Positions 29,718 to 39,423 of a stretch of DNA of 64,000 nucleotides are shown here, piece after piece. Under the pieces are notes generated by a model. That model was not told where the DNA came from. It saw only the letters and a program-made list of their open reading frames with translations, and did not search any database. The translations under genes were made by a program, and so were the position numbers. Source of the DNA: Phascolomyces articulosus (Eukaryota; Mucoromycota; Mucoromycetes; Mucorales; Lichtheimiaceae); assembly GCA_025677815.1 (NCBI GenBank), contig JAIXMP010000036.1, forward strand, positions 355,783-419,782, given 5' to 3'. Position 1 is the first letter of the stretch; each line of letters starts with the position of its first letter.

Positions 29718-29939
29718 GACACACCATTTTTATTTTGGCACAGACAGAATTCTTTTTTGGCATGAATGTATTTATTTATTCAATATCATATATCATATAT
29801 TTATTTCAATCCAACAGTTATTCACTAGGATATAATTACCAAAAATATTGTTATAGCATTGGTTCCTCCATGATACATTGTGCAGAAAAAATTTCGAGTG
29901 TCGAATCCATTCCTGGCAATCGCTTGGAGTAATAAAAAA

Positions 29940-31070
29940 AGCTGAGTTGATGATTTGTGGAGTCAAACTATCATCTTTTGTTAAAAGCTCTCGTTTAACA
30001 CCTGCTTAACGCTTTGACTAGAATTCCTCAATTGGATTAAGGAAGGGAGGTAGATACAATATTTGAATCCAAGGTCTTCCACTGCTTCTTTTACGTTCTT
30101 TGCATGATGGATACTTGCATTATCCACTACCACCGTCTTGCCGGGCTATTCATTTTTTTCCCCCAAAACGTCCATTGCAGTTTCCAAAAACTGTGCAAAA
30201 TGATCGGCTCGCGTACCAACTCTGGATTCTATCCTTTCTTCACTATCTTGTAATTTACGCTTCCTAGAATCAACTACAGCTTGTGGTTTTTGCAAAGAAA
30301 GGTTTAACACTCCTTCGGCGGGAATAGCCCTCAGAATTGGGATGTTTATGCCACGATTATAGTAACACCACTTTAGCCGGTTGTTCTCTTTTCTAGCATC
30401 CAAATGTACGTTTAATGTGTAAGTTGAAACCTGCTTCAACTATAAACATGCAGCTTGTAAAATCGAGAACTTTTTCGTTGATATCACGGACCCAGTTTAC
30501 CCGTTTCTTGATGGTTTCAGGTAATGTACAGGCTTTTGGTGTTATTGTAGATTTTTTTCATAATCAAACCGCATATTTTTACCAGACACCTTTGAAAACC
30601 ACTTTGTGTGATTGGTACGTCATAATTCTTCCAAAGCATAGCTTGTGCTTCCATTATTGTTGCAGTTAGATCTTCCTCATAAAGTTTTTGTTGTGTTACA
30701 GTTTGTTCGTTTGTCAATATAGCTGCCCTTTCCTTCGATTTTTTCATTTGACTTGGTAAATATGGCTTGTAGTTGTTAAAACGATTCCAATAATTTTGAG
30801 CAGAAAGCGTAGGCATAATAGCGATACGAATAGATGCAACTGCACTGAGTGTCGCATTTTCAATTAAAACAATAAGCTGAACGATCTGGATATCACTGTA
30901 TTTTAGGCAAGGCTCTTTTAAACAGCAGTATAATATTAGTGAAATATATGATGGTACAATCATGGTAGCATACCTCTGGAATTCTTGACTTCTTTTGGTG
31001 GATTTTCTCGTGGTCTTCCTTTTGTGGTTTTATCAAATAAAATTGGCATCAACGGATCAAACAAAAAAGT
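29940..31070 (-). pseudogene. Tc1-like DDE transposase relic
   Basis: Reads on the minus strand in several broken frames. Recognisable pieces are VVVDNASIHHAKNVKEAVED near 30130-30070 (second catalytic Asp) and LPPFLNPIEEF near 30050-30020 (third acidic residue region). There the expected FW is followed instead by a TAG, the Pro/Asn block is frame-shifted and a few residues of the usual LPPYSPxLNPIE motif are missing. Upstream pieces include GVLNLSLQKPQAVVDSRKRK and KKSKERAAILTNEQ. The reading frame continues towards 31070, where the nested element interrupts it. Non-functional; kept here as a domain call at superfamily level. Confidence 0.7.
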
Positions 31071-31087
31071 CCGTATTGTTTCATTTA
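31071..31087 (+). repeat. Left copy of 17-bp target-site duplication
   Basis: The sequence CCGTATTGTTTCATTTA is repeated exactly in the same orientation at 32458-32474, and the two copies bracket the inserted element. Confidence 0.9.
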
Positions 31088-32457
31088 AATGCAAAAGGGA
31101 GGTTCTTTCCGTTTTACAACACTTTTATTAAAAATTACCATAAAAGTAGTACTTTCCATTCATGCCACTCAAAGAACAAAAACTAGCACTTGAAGAAAGC
31201 CCAATCTATCTTCTATACATCAAATGAAATAAAAACCAAAATACTATACAGCAAAGTACACCAAGCTCAGAAGGATACTTACTTTTACCGTAAGGCGTTT
31301 GCCTCTCAACAAAAAGAAATCGAACGGCTTAAAGCTCGAATCCTTGAACTGGAGAAAATTCCTATCAAAAAGAACAAACCAAAAGAACATAACAACCAAA
31401 ACTTCACGACACACATAGTTAATAGCGTCTCAATTGCACCGACTCCAACACTAGCTTCCCAACAAAAATCAGCCCAAGAAATACCTAAACAGAGAGAATC
31501 AAAATCACTAACCACATTAACTACACCAACAAAGGCCTCTTCTAATATACAACCTGTAAAATCCTCTGTGTCTCTTGACAAAAGAAATAGTGTACAAGAG
31601 GCAATGCGTATCAGTAAAACAAATGATCTCGTCAGTAGTAACTCGAAGAGACCTCATAATCAAGAGATAGGACCGCAAACAAAAACCGCTTCCAACACAC
31701 CAAAACAAAACGAAAAATACGAAAAAGGGAAACTTATATCACATGATGCAAACAACATTACACAAACAAAAAACAAAGGTACGCCAAGTTTTCCGGAGGC
31801 GGCACAGTTTTTTCGGAAACCATCCGAATACCCAACGTTTCCAATATGTTCTTATCCCTTGTCGTAAGAGACTCCTCCGTTCTGAAATACGTCAGTATTT
31901 ACGATCATTAACAATTAATCCAAATCGCATAATCGATATCTCGTACCCGGCGAGAAATATCTTAGGCCTACTCGTTCATACAAAGTATCTCACAAGTGTT
32001 TCGTTATTACTTAGGAAAGCAAACACCCCAATACTATATGACTTCAACCCAACTGATCCTATACACCTCCGGGACCCGACTTATATTTCTTTACCCGAAC
32101 AAAAAAAGAGCACATTGCCAACGGAATCGTTGCCTACAGACAATTAATTGGCTAGATAATCATATTAAGCACACAGTCGCACATTTTTTTCGTAACAGTG
32201 GATGGCTGACGTCCTTTGATGTTGCTAGAATATCTAATCCACCCCTCTTAACTAGTTAAGCCCCTTAAGCTTATTTAGTTAACAATCATTTTGTTTAACT
32301 TTATTTTATGCTCCCATTTACACCCTTCTTTTGACATATTCCCTATATCCCGGTAGGGTTTTTTCTAAACTCTATGCTTTTCTGATCTGTCTCGAACAAA
32401 TATGTCCGACCGGACGCTGTGTTCAATGGAGATATTAAATAAAACAACAATTTTTCA
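31088..32457 (+). mobile_element. Nested LINE-ORF1-like insertion, no reverse transcriptase
   Basis: 1.37-kb insertion inside the Tc1-like element, flanked by a perfect 17-bp target-site duplication. It carries an ORF1-like protein on the plus strand and ends in an A-rich AAATAAAACAACAA stretch, as expected of an element primed by target DNA. No reverse transcriptase or endonuclease motif is present. It is therefore a non-autonomous or internally deleted copy, rather than a usual 5'-truncated one. Confidence 0.7.
31162..32259 (+). pseudogene. Retroelement ORF1-like protein, frame-shifted
   Basis: At least three frames must be joined. An ATG at 31162 opens a short piece (MPLKEQKLALEESPIYLL). 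A second frame (31190-31867) gives a coiled-coil segment (FASQQKEIERLKARILELEK) and a Lys/Ser/Thr/Gln-rich linker. A third (31743-32147) gives RFQYVLIPCRKRLLRSEIRQ and NPNRIIDISYPARNILGLLVHTKYL. This resembles the nucleic-acid-binding domain that precedes reverse transcriptase in zygomycete LINE-like elements. A final frame holds AHFFRNSGWLTSFDVARIS. The frame breaks show it is dead. The family call rests on pattern recognition, not a search. Confidence 0.55.
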
Positions 32458-32474
32458 CCGTATTGTTTCATTTA
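32458..32474 (+). repeat. Right copy of 17-bp target-site duplication
   Basis: Exact match to 31071-31087; marks the 3' end of the nested insertion. Confidence 0.9.
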
Positions 32475-32744
32475 TACATGATTTTTATAAGAGTAGAAAT
32501 TTTACCTTAGCCAGTGTTTTTTTTGACAAAAACCTTTCTGCCATTTCGAAATGTTCAACATGGAGTTGGTAAACTAATCATAACGAAGCTAGTAAATACA
32601 TTCAATATATGTTATTTTCATTGTAGAAGCCAAAAGATGTCAAAAAAATCATCATTACTATATATATTCAGAAGAATAAAAAGAAAATGGAATCTCTTTT
32701 ATAAAAATCATGTCACAAAATTGAAATGAAATAAGGGCATGCAT

Positions 32745-32869
32745 AAAACATTGTCGTCCATTCTAATTTTCATCACGCGCAATGTTGAAATCACTCCCAT
32801 CGCCAAATTGAAATTGGTGTCACGTCAAGTTGAAAAATAAGATGCACCAACCATTAGTCAAAATCCTGT
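32745..32869 (-). repeat. Right terminal inverted repeat (125 bp)
   Basis: Reverse complement of 29593-29717 with about five substitutions; closes the Tc1-like element. Confidence 0.95.
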
Positions 32870-34371
32870 ATATTGTATATTAGAAAGAGACAAGTAAACG
32901 TAGAAATATGTTATGGTAGTAATAATGTATCAGCACTATGCCTAGTAAGGTTAAAAGTGTGGCGTCTCCAATTTATCATACATTAATGTAAAATTTAAAC
33001 CAGGAACGTGAAATTTTTACTCAAAAAAAAAATGCAATCCAATTACTGTTTTCTTCCTTATAAAAATGCTCTACATTATGATCTATCTATATGGCGGTTC
33101 TTTTGGTTAGTTTCTTTGAACATGATGATATGGTAATATAATTGAAACACCTCAAATTTGATATTAATAGTAAAACATGTTGTCGACTTACCAAAAGCTA
33201 GATACATACCCGTTTTTTCTGGTTAGATCACTGTTAAAAATATATAATATTTTTTATGTAATCCTCTTATTCTGAAAAGAAAAATTTGACAAGAGTATTA
33301 ATATAGTAAGAAACAAAAAGTCGACTACATTAAAACTATTATTATCTTTTTCGAGACATGCTACTTTTTGCTCCGTTCACCATATTGCTTACGCTTACAC
33401 GTGCAATTAAGGTTGTTACTATACCTTTTTTGAATGAGTAAATGGTAATGCTTTTAGAAAGAGGTATATATATTTATATAAATATACTTCTTTGGTAATG
33501 GTACGCTTATATTCATCTCCGTCAGATGGAGGGAAAATGTCCTCATCTCTTCCACAAAATACAACTTCTCTGAGACTGAGAAAACAAAAAAAAAAAAAAG
33601 GTTAAATATTCAATGATTATATATCCAAATCAGATTACAAAAACATTATATATATAAGCATCATTGGTCCAATCTTGGAATTGAATGGTAATATGCTGAG
33701 CACCTTTTTCGTTGCACATGCGACAAAATATTTCTACAAAGGAACCTTTGTGTTCGTTAGATTATAGGAAATGAAAAATGGGATATGTATAAAAATGGTT
33801 GTGTGGGAAGTCAAAATGAAATCGAATGAAGCGGCGTCTTAACAAGAAGGTCAGCAAATTATTATTACTGCAAGGACAAGTAGAAAATATAAAAATAAAC
33901 ATTCATTATTTTCTTCCAACTTTGATTTATTATTATTATTTGTCGTAGCATTGTATTTGAAATCATGAAGAATAAGCAACAATTTAAAATAACAAGAATT
34001 AGGACAAAAAAAAAGTTACTATAATATTTTCATTGGTAAATATCATTGTCTCTTAAATCTTCTTTAGGATTCCAAGAAGTATATATTTAAGGAGCAATGT
34101 TGTTTATACTACAATTTGTTGACTACTCGACAATGAATATTTATTCAAAAACAGTCCAGTTGCACATGCTTCGCGTGGCGCAGAGGGTCACAATGCATCC
34201 AGCGAACTTTTAGAATGTTACACCAAGAAAGTTTAAATCAGAATTTTTTTTCGGATTGGAAAACAAATTCCTATTTAACCGACTTCTTTTTTATTCTTTT
34301 TGATACTTCTTCATCTTTTTTATTATTATTCTTTATTTTACATATTAATTTCTTACTATCATTATTCTACT
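32870..34371. other. Intergenic with possible gene remnant
   Basis: AT-rich spacer between the transposon and the next gene. The only coding-like stretch is at about 33481-33738 on the minus strand (listed separately). Confidence 0.5.
33481..33738 (-). pseudogene. Possible two-exon coding remnant
   Basis: On the minus strand two protein-like stretches face each other across a plausible intron. The first is EIFCRMCNEKGAQHITIQFQDW (about 33738-33663). The second is LREVVFCGRDEDIFPPSDGDEYKRTITKE (about 33575-33484), preceded by TTTTCTCAG. No clear start codon, further exon or stop with good context was found on either side, so this looks like a fragment of a degraded gene or a small unrecognised gene. 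The family is not recognised. Confidence 0.25.
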
Positions 34372-34953
34372 ATGTTATTACATTATAATTTATTTCTAAT
34401 TTTACGTATAATTTTAATATTGATAATCGTTGTAAAACTACGATTGAATCAAATACAACAGTATCTGTTTTCTCCACTCATTGTTGCAATTGCATCCACA
34501 TTTGTTTTCGACGCAATTGCTATGTTTCATGAACAAGGATCCTATATTACTCGAAATATCCTTTTCAACAAGAAACATCCATTTCTTTACGGTCATTCAT
34601 TACCAATCGAATTGCAATTGTTAATGTTATTTCAAACCACTTTTACTTGGCTTGCAATCATCTTTAATCTTTTGCTATTGAAAAACATAAACTTCAACAA
34701 TAACAGTATCAAGGGGCAACAACAAGCAATGCAGCAAGAAGGGAAAGCATGGATAAGAGTACATCTTTCCTACTTTAAACCAACACTTATTGGCATTGCT
34801 ATCTCTGCCTTGGGTACCTGTCTTTTACATCATAGTCGTCGACGGCATCCAGTCGATTTTTCTACTATGGAATCTTTTCAACAATTCATTATGCTTATCT
34901 ATGCTATTACATTTATGTGTGCATTATTATGGTGGCAATGGTCCAGCCGTCGT

Positions 34954-34984
<31 letters not shown>

Positions 34985-35292
34985 CTTTATCTCCAGCGCT
35001 ATTAATTTATGGCATCATCACACTATTACAACCACTTCAAAGTACGACTGATTCCATCACTATTATTGTTTCATACCTTGGTCGAACAATACAACCGTAC
35101 GAATTGATGGTACAAACTACCCTGCTTCCAGTGCTGTCCTTTACATTATACTTTTTTGAGATTCAAACACCTCTCATTATTCTATTATTAACTTTGCGAA
35201 GTGGTCCTCATTGGGCTTCTCGTCAAGTACAACCAACAGCAGTAATTGATGTTGAAAAGGCTGTTCCCGAAAAATCTGCAATAAAACATTAA
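34372..35292 (+). CDS. Multi-pass membrane protein of unknown function
   Basis: Single-exon protein of 306 aa starting at the ATG at 34372 (MLLHYNLFLILRIILILIIV); no ATG is available further upstream in this frame. About seven hydrophobic segments are visible. A cytoplasm-like loop carries Gln/Asn-rich text (NINFNNNSIKGQQQAMQQEG), and a polyglutamine run at about 34960-34984 follows a WWQWSSRR segment. The tail is polar and basic, ending in SAIKH. The overall arrangement is reminiscent of 7-TM fungal membrane proteins, but no receptor, transporter or enzyme signature can be named. Confidence 0.65.
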
Positions 35293-35744
35293 ATAACAAA
35301 TACCTCTAACGTAAAAATATCCATCCTCTTTTCTCGCATCATTATACAGCATCATCCTTTTTTTCCCATTATATGACCTATATATTTATAATTCTATTCT
35401 TTATGTTCTAAAATTTCCTTTTATATGTTGTAATTATGGCAAAATAATAAAGCATTATTGATTTTTGTATCACTACTGTATGTATCACGACCCCTCAAGT
35501 AGTTCCGATTGTATTTTATGCTACAAGTAATAAGGAACTCGCAGTTTACTGGGTAAGTTATAAGTGACAGGTGATATAAACTAAAAACTTGAAATATGCT
35601 TCCAGATGTTCTTCTTGTTTAGTACCAACCAAAAAAGGTTAGAGTGCTCCCAAGTTTTTATAACAACAGCTTAATCATCCACAACCTTCTTTTTCTTCTT
35701 TTTTACCCGTCGTTGTATACATGCAATAACCTTTTTTTTCCAGC
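35293..35744. other. Short intergenic region
   Basis: About 450 bp between two plus-strand genes. AT-rich, with a pyrimidine-rich stretch (35680-35740) directly before the next ATG. Nothing else is recognised. Confidence 0.5.
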
Positions 35745-37892
35745 ATGAGGCATGACATTCCTAATCAATGGGAGGAGTTTTTTCACAACAGCAAACAATC
35801 ACTAGAAAATGCAGCTTATCAAGATGCTATTGCTCAATGTTCACTTGCCTTAGACGAATTAACCCAAAAGACAGTTGCCACTCTTGATGTACGTGCCATG
35901 GCATTTGGACAAAGTGCTAATTATGATCAAGGAATGCATGATGCATTGCAAATGATAAAACTAGCACCTAGCTTTCCCAAGGGATATTTACGTAGTGGTC
36001 AACTTTATGCTATGCAAGGAAAACATCAACTCGCCATCGATATGTATAACCAGGGCATACAAGCTGTGATACCACTCCAAAGCGATAATAACAATGATCC
36101 AGATTACCATCAACTTTTCGTACAACGGCAAGCATCTCTCGATCAACAAAATAGACGCGTTGATTTTATTACACAACTTCCATTCGATATCCTTCCAAAG
36201 ATCATGTCCTATTTACTACCTTATATGTGTGCTGTATGTGTGGATGTTTCACATTCGTGGCGTTCTCGGATACAACAATGTTCGCCGATCTGGCGCAAAC
36301 TGATTATTGATCATAGTGACAGTGATGACGCCAAAATTTATCATAATCTCGCTCATGTCAGCGATCAAGTACGCGAATTGTCGTTGAGAGGCTTTATAAA
36401 TCATATTCCATCTGAATTCTTACAGACTTTGGCAACGGGTCATTTTACAAATCTTCAATCACTAGCGTTACGTCGTAAGTTATACCTATTTTACTTTATT
36501 TTTGGAAGGAAGAATAAAAAGGAAGAAATATGATAAAAAGATATCGATCTGAAGAGATTATCTAGTAACCAATGGAACAAAAATCAAGGTAGCAGAATTA
36601 CAAGTTCAGATGCATTGTTTCAAGGTTTAGAACAAATACGTGGAACACTCAAAAATCTGATATTGATATCTATTCAAAATGAGCCTATCCATTTGGAAAT
36701 GGTCTTATCTATTTGTACAAACCTATCGACATTTAAATACAAGGGTAATCAGCTCACCATCAACCGGCCTTCCATTTTACCAACAACAACACAGATCGTT
36801 TCATTAGAACTCGAAACGCACACCATTATTCGGGCGGCACAACTAGAACCCCTTTTACGATGTTGTCCATATATTCAGAATTTATATGTTTATACATGCG
36901 AGCCATCAGCCATTCGATCTATCTTTCAATATTCAACCTGTTTGCGATCTTTATCCTTTAATTTATACGCTGTGATGAACGACAGCGCTTACCGGATCGA
37001 AGATAATAACAACGATAATAACAACGATAATAATGATGGTAATGGTGATAGAATGATGATACCCGATTCAACTGGATTACTACGTAAACTTTATATTCAT
37101 CGTGTAGAAGCCGTCGCTGCAGTAAATCTCGCGCCTCTTCTCATAAAGAGTCGTGAAACACTTGAGGAGATGGTACTCAACATGGACGATGATGTGGGTC
37201 CTATACCATTGTGGAATCCACTGACAACATTCCCATTACCACGGATGCGAAAACTACAATGCCAGGTACGGCCGATCATGCAAACTACCATTGCAGCACT
37301 GATTCGACAATCTTCACAGCTACAAGAGGTCGTATTCGAGTACTCGGAATATATTGGCAACGAAATATTGGGTGCATTATCGGATTTATCTCAGTTACAA
37401 TGTCTTGAAATGAATTCTGTCAGTGAAATCAACGATGTGGGTCTCGTACAACTTTTCAGTAGGCATGGTTCAATGGAACATCAATCCCCTTTACGTATGC
37501 TTGGGATGGATGGGTTTTCAAATATAACGGATGAAGCATTGGAATATCTGGCGGATGTAACAACACTAGAAAAATTGAGACTGGAGAGTTGTAGGAGCGT
37601 TACGGCCAAGGGTATGGAGCAGTTTACACAGAAGCTTAGATACGATTGTGCGCTTAATTCGGTGGTGTTCTCTAATATGGATACAGTTTCTGATACTGCC
37701 CTTCAAGGACTATGCAAACTCGAAAATTTGCGTGATATACAATTGGTTCGGTTGAAAAAAATTACTGATCAAAGTATTGCAGACCTTGTTTCGACAAGTT
37801 TATCAATTAGGTTCATGTTGATCTATGATTGTGCATTAGTTACAAAATATATGATTAAACAAGCAAACATTATATTAGAGGGCAGACAATAG
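35745..37892 (+). CDS. TPR/F-box/LRR protein, paralogue of the 7570-10289 gene
   Basis: Predicted SCF substrate-receptor-type protein of 677 aa. Exons: 35745-36474 and 36589-37892 (2034 nt). The intron acceptor at 36588 was chosen because the nearer AGs do not keep the frame. The N-terminal TPR region (SLENAAYQDAIAQCSLALDEL; KGYLRSGQLYAMQGKHQLAIDMYNQGI) leads to an F-box at about residues 132-185 (RVDFITQLPFDILPKIMSYLLP ... VDVSHSWRSRIQQCSPIWRKL). Leucine-rich repeats run to the C-terminus (LRMLGMDGFSNITDEALEYL; LRDIQLVRLKKITDQSIADL). It shares domain order and a phase-1 intron at the F-box/LRR boundary with the other copy. It is shorter because the linker and first region are reduced. An acidic Asn/Asp repeat (DNNNDNNNDNNDGN) sits in the LRR part. 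Confidence 0.87.
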
Positions 37893-39423
37893 TATCTTCT
37901 CCCCAAACCCATATACTTGTATATATTATACTTTTTTTAACATGTTGAAACTTGTGAATAATTGGGAGTAAAGAAGGAATTGGGTTGGATGTGAAATACC
38001 AAAAGTTTTTGAAACATCAAATACTCCGGTTATATTATGATCCACGGTTGAATATATTTCTTTTTTGTGTACAGGTAGGTCGAAGAGAATGGCAGTATAG
38101 CTGTGGGCAATCACTCTATATACTAGCCATTGCTTTATAAAAAATGTACATAGCCTATCTATTTGAATTTGAATACTTCTTTAATTAATACTCATATAAA
38201 AAAAGGCATGTTAATTTTACAATTTTCTGGATATAATTTCAATAGAAATAAAGCGAATTTTTCAAATGAATAAAAAAAAGGTTATCAAACAAATAAAGGT
38301 CTCACATATTGTGCACTTGCTTACACAATCAAATTACAAGAACATTATAGACGAAAAATATACTGTTTCTGTAATTTGATGTTGTACCAAGCCAACAATT
38401 TGGGTCCCAATCTTAGATTGTGTTTAGATCGCGTAAAAAAATTACCGAAAAAGCTTCTTTTAAAGGTTTAGCTTTGTGACTGACACAGGAATTGAACTTT
38501 TTTTTTTGATCTCCCAGTCCTATTGGCTTTAAATAGAAACCTTTATACAAAAGATTATATATACATTTATACATTTCAAGACAAGATCAAAGTTTTGTGC
38601 TTGAGAAAACATTTGAGTTACCTGGGGAATTGTGAAATGAAATGTAGTAGATAAGTTGATTAAGCTTGGTTTTTTTTTTCATCCCCTCAAAAGCACCGCT
38701 AGATTTCATGTTTCGGTGCACGGATTGAAATTATCGTTGATAAAAATGGTTACACACTTCTCTTAGCAGCAGGAATGAAATATCTCCAAAATCTCAGACT
38801 CATTGAAGAGACTAATTGTTGTTTGAAGTAATATATCGTCAAACAGAATAGGTTATCATGTTACTGATATTATTTTTATATTGAATATACTTTCCGATTT
38901 CTAGTTGGTTATTTAATTATAATGACAGATTTCCAAGAAAAAATATTTGTACGAGAACAATTTGATTGTTTGTTTAAGTGATATTCTACTATCTATCTAT
39001 TATAACCATGATAATGATCTACAGATTCCTTTTCTTGAGTAGAAGAAGCAAGTGATGAACTTTGATTCTGATCCTTCTTTTCTTTAAAGAAAAAAAGGAG
39101 TTTATTACACAATTGCTACTGTTATATTAGTGTACACTAAGTAAACAGTTTTAGTTTGGGTTTGATTCAATAAATCCCGGATTACCTTGTGGGTCCCTCA
39201 TCCTCCATCCCCCACGACCCAGCCGAGCGCGCACCACCACCATAAAGGGAAAGAGCAGTACGAACCAATGATTGCCGAACCGTCTGTACACATTTAAAAA
39301 GGGTTCAAAGCTGGAGGTCAAAAAATATTTATCGTTGTTTTTCTTTCAAACATCAATCACTCCCTCTTCAACATTTATTTTTCTTTTTATTCTTCATTTT
39401 TAAATACATAAGCACCAAAATAC
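37893..39423. other. Intergenic
   Basis: 1.5 kb of AT-rich DNA with a short GC-richer patch at about 39180-39245. The last about 90 bp before the next ATG are pyrimidine-rich with short A-rich runs. No gene or RNA recognised. Confidence 0.5.

Larger units (their letters stand above)
29593..32869. mobile_element. Decayed Tc1/mariner-like DNA transposon with long TIRs
   Basis: About 3.28 kb bounded by 125-bp inverted repeats (29593-29717 and 32745-32869) that match at about 120 of 125 positions by eye. Without the nested insertion it would be about 1.9 kb, the normal size for Tc1-like elements. A minus-strand transposase relic lies inside. The inner 1.37 kb (31088-32457) is a separate insertion. 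A TA target duplication, expected for this superfamily, is not clear at the borders. Confidence 0.85.

Noticed and set aside
34170..34215. tRNA-like box A (TGGCGCAGAGGG) upstream of the membrane-protein gene
   Set aside because: No matching box B within tRNA distance and no acceptor-stem pairing; a chance match.
36566..36588. Acceptor CTAG at 36562-36565 for the second TPR/F-box/LRR gene
   Set aside because: It gives attractive residues (SNQWNKNQG) but phase 2 against a phase-1 donor; the AG at 36588 keeps the frame.
38484..38502. Reverse-strand box-B-like GTTCAATTCC next to a T run
   Set aside because: Stem bases do not pair and the T run is on the wrong side for a minus-strand tRNA terminator with box A.
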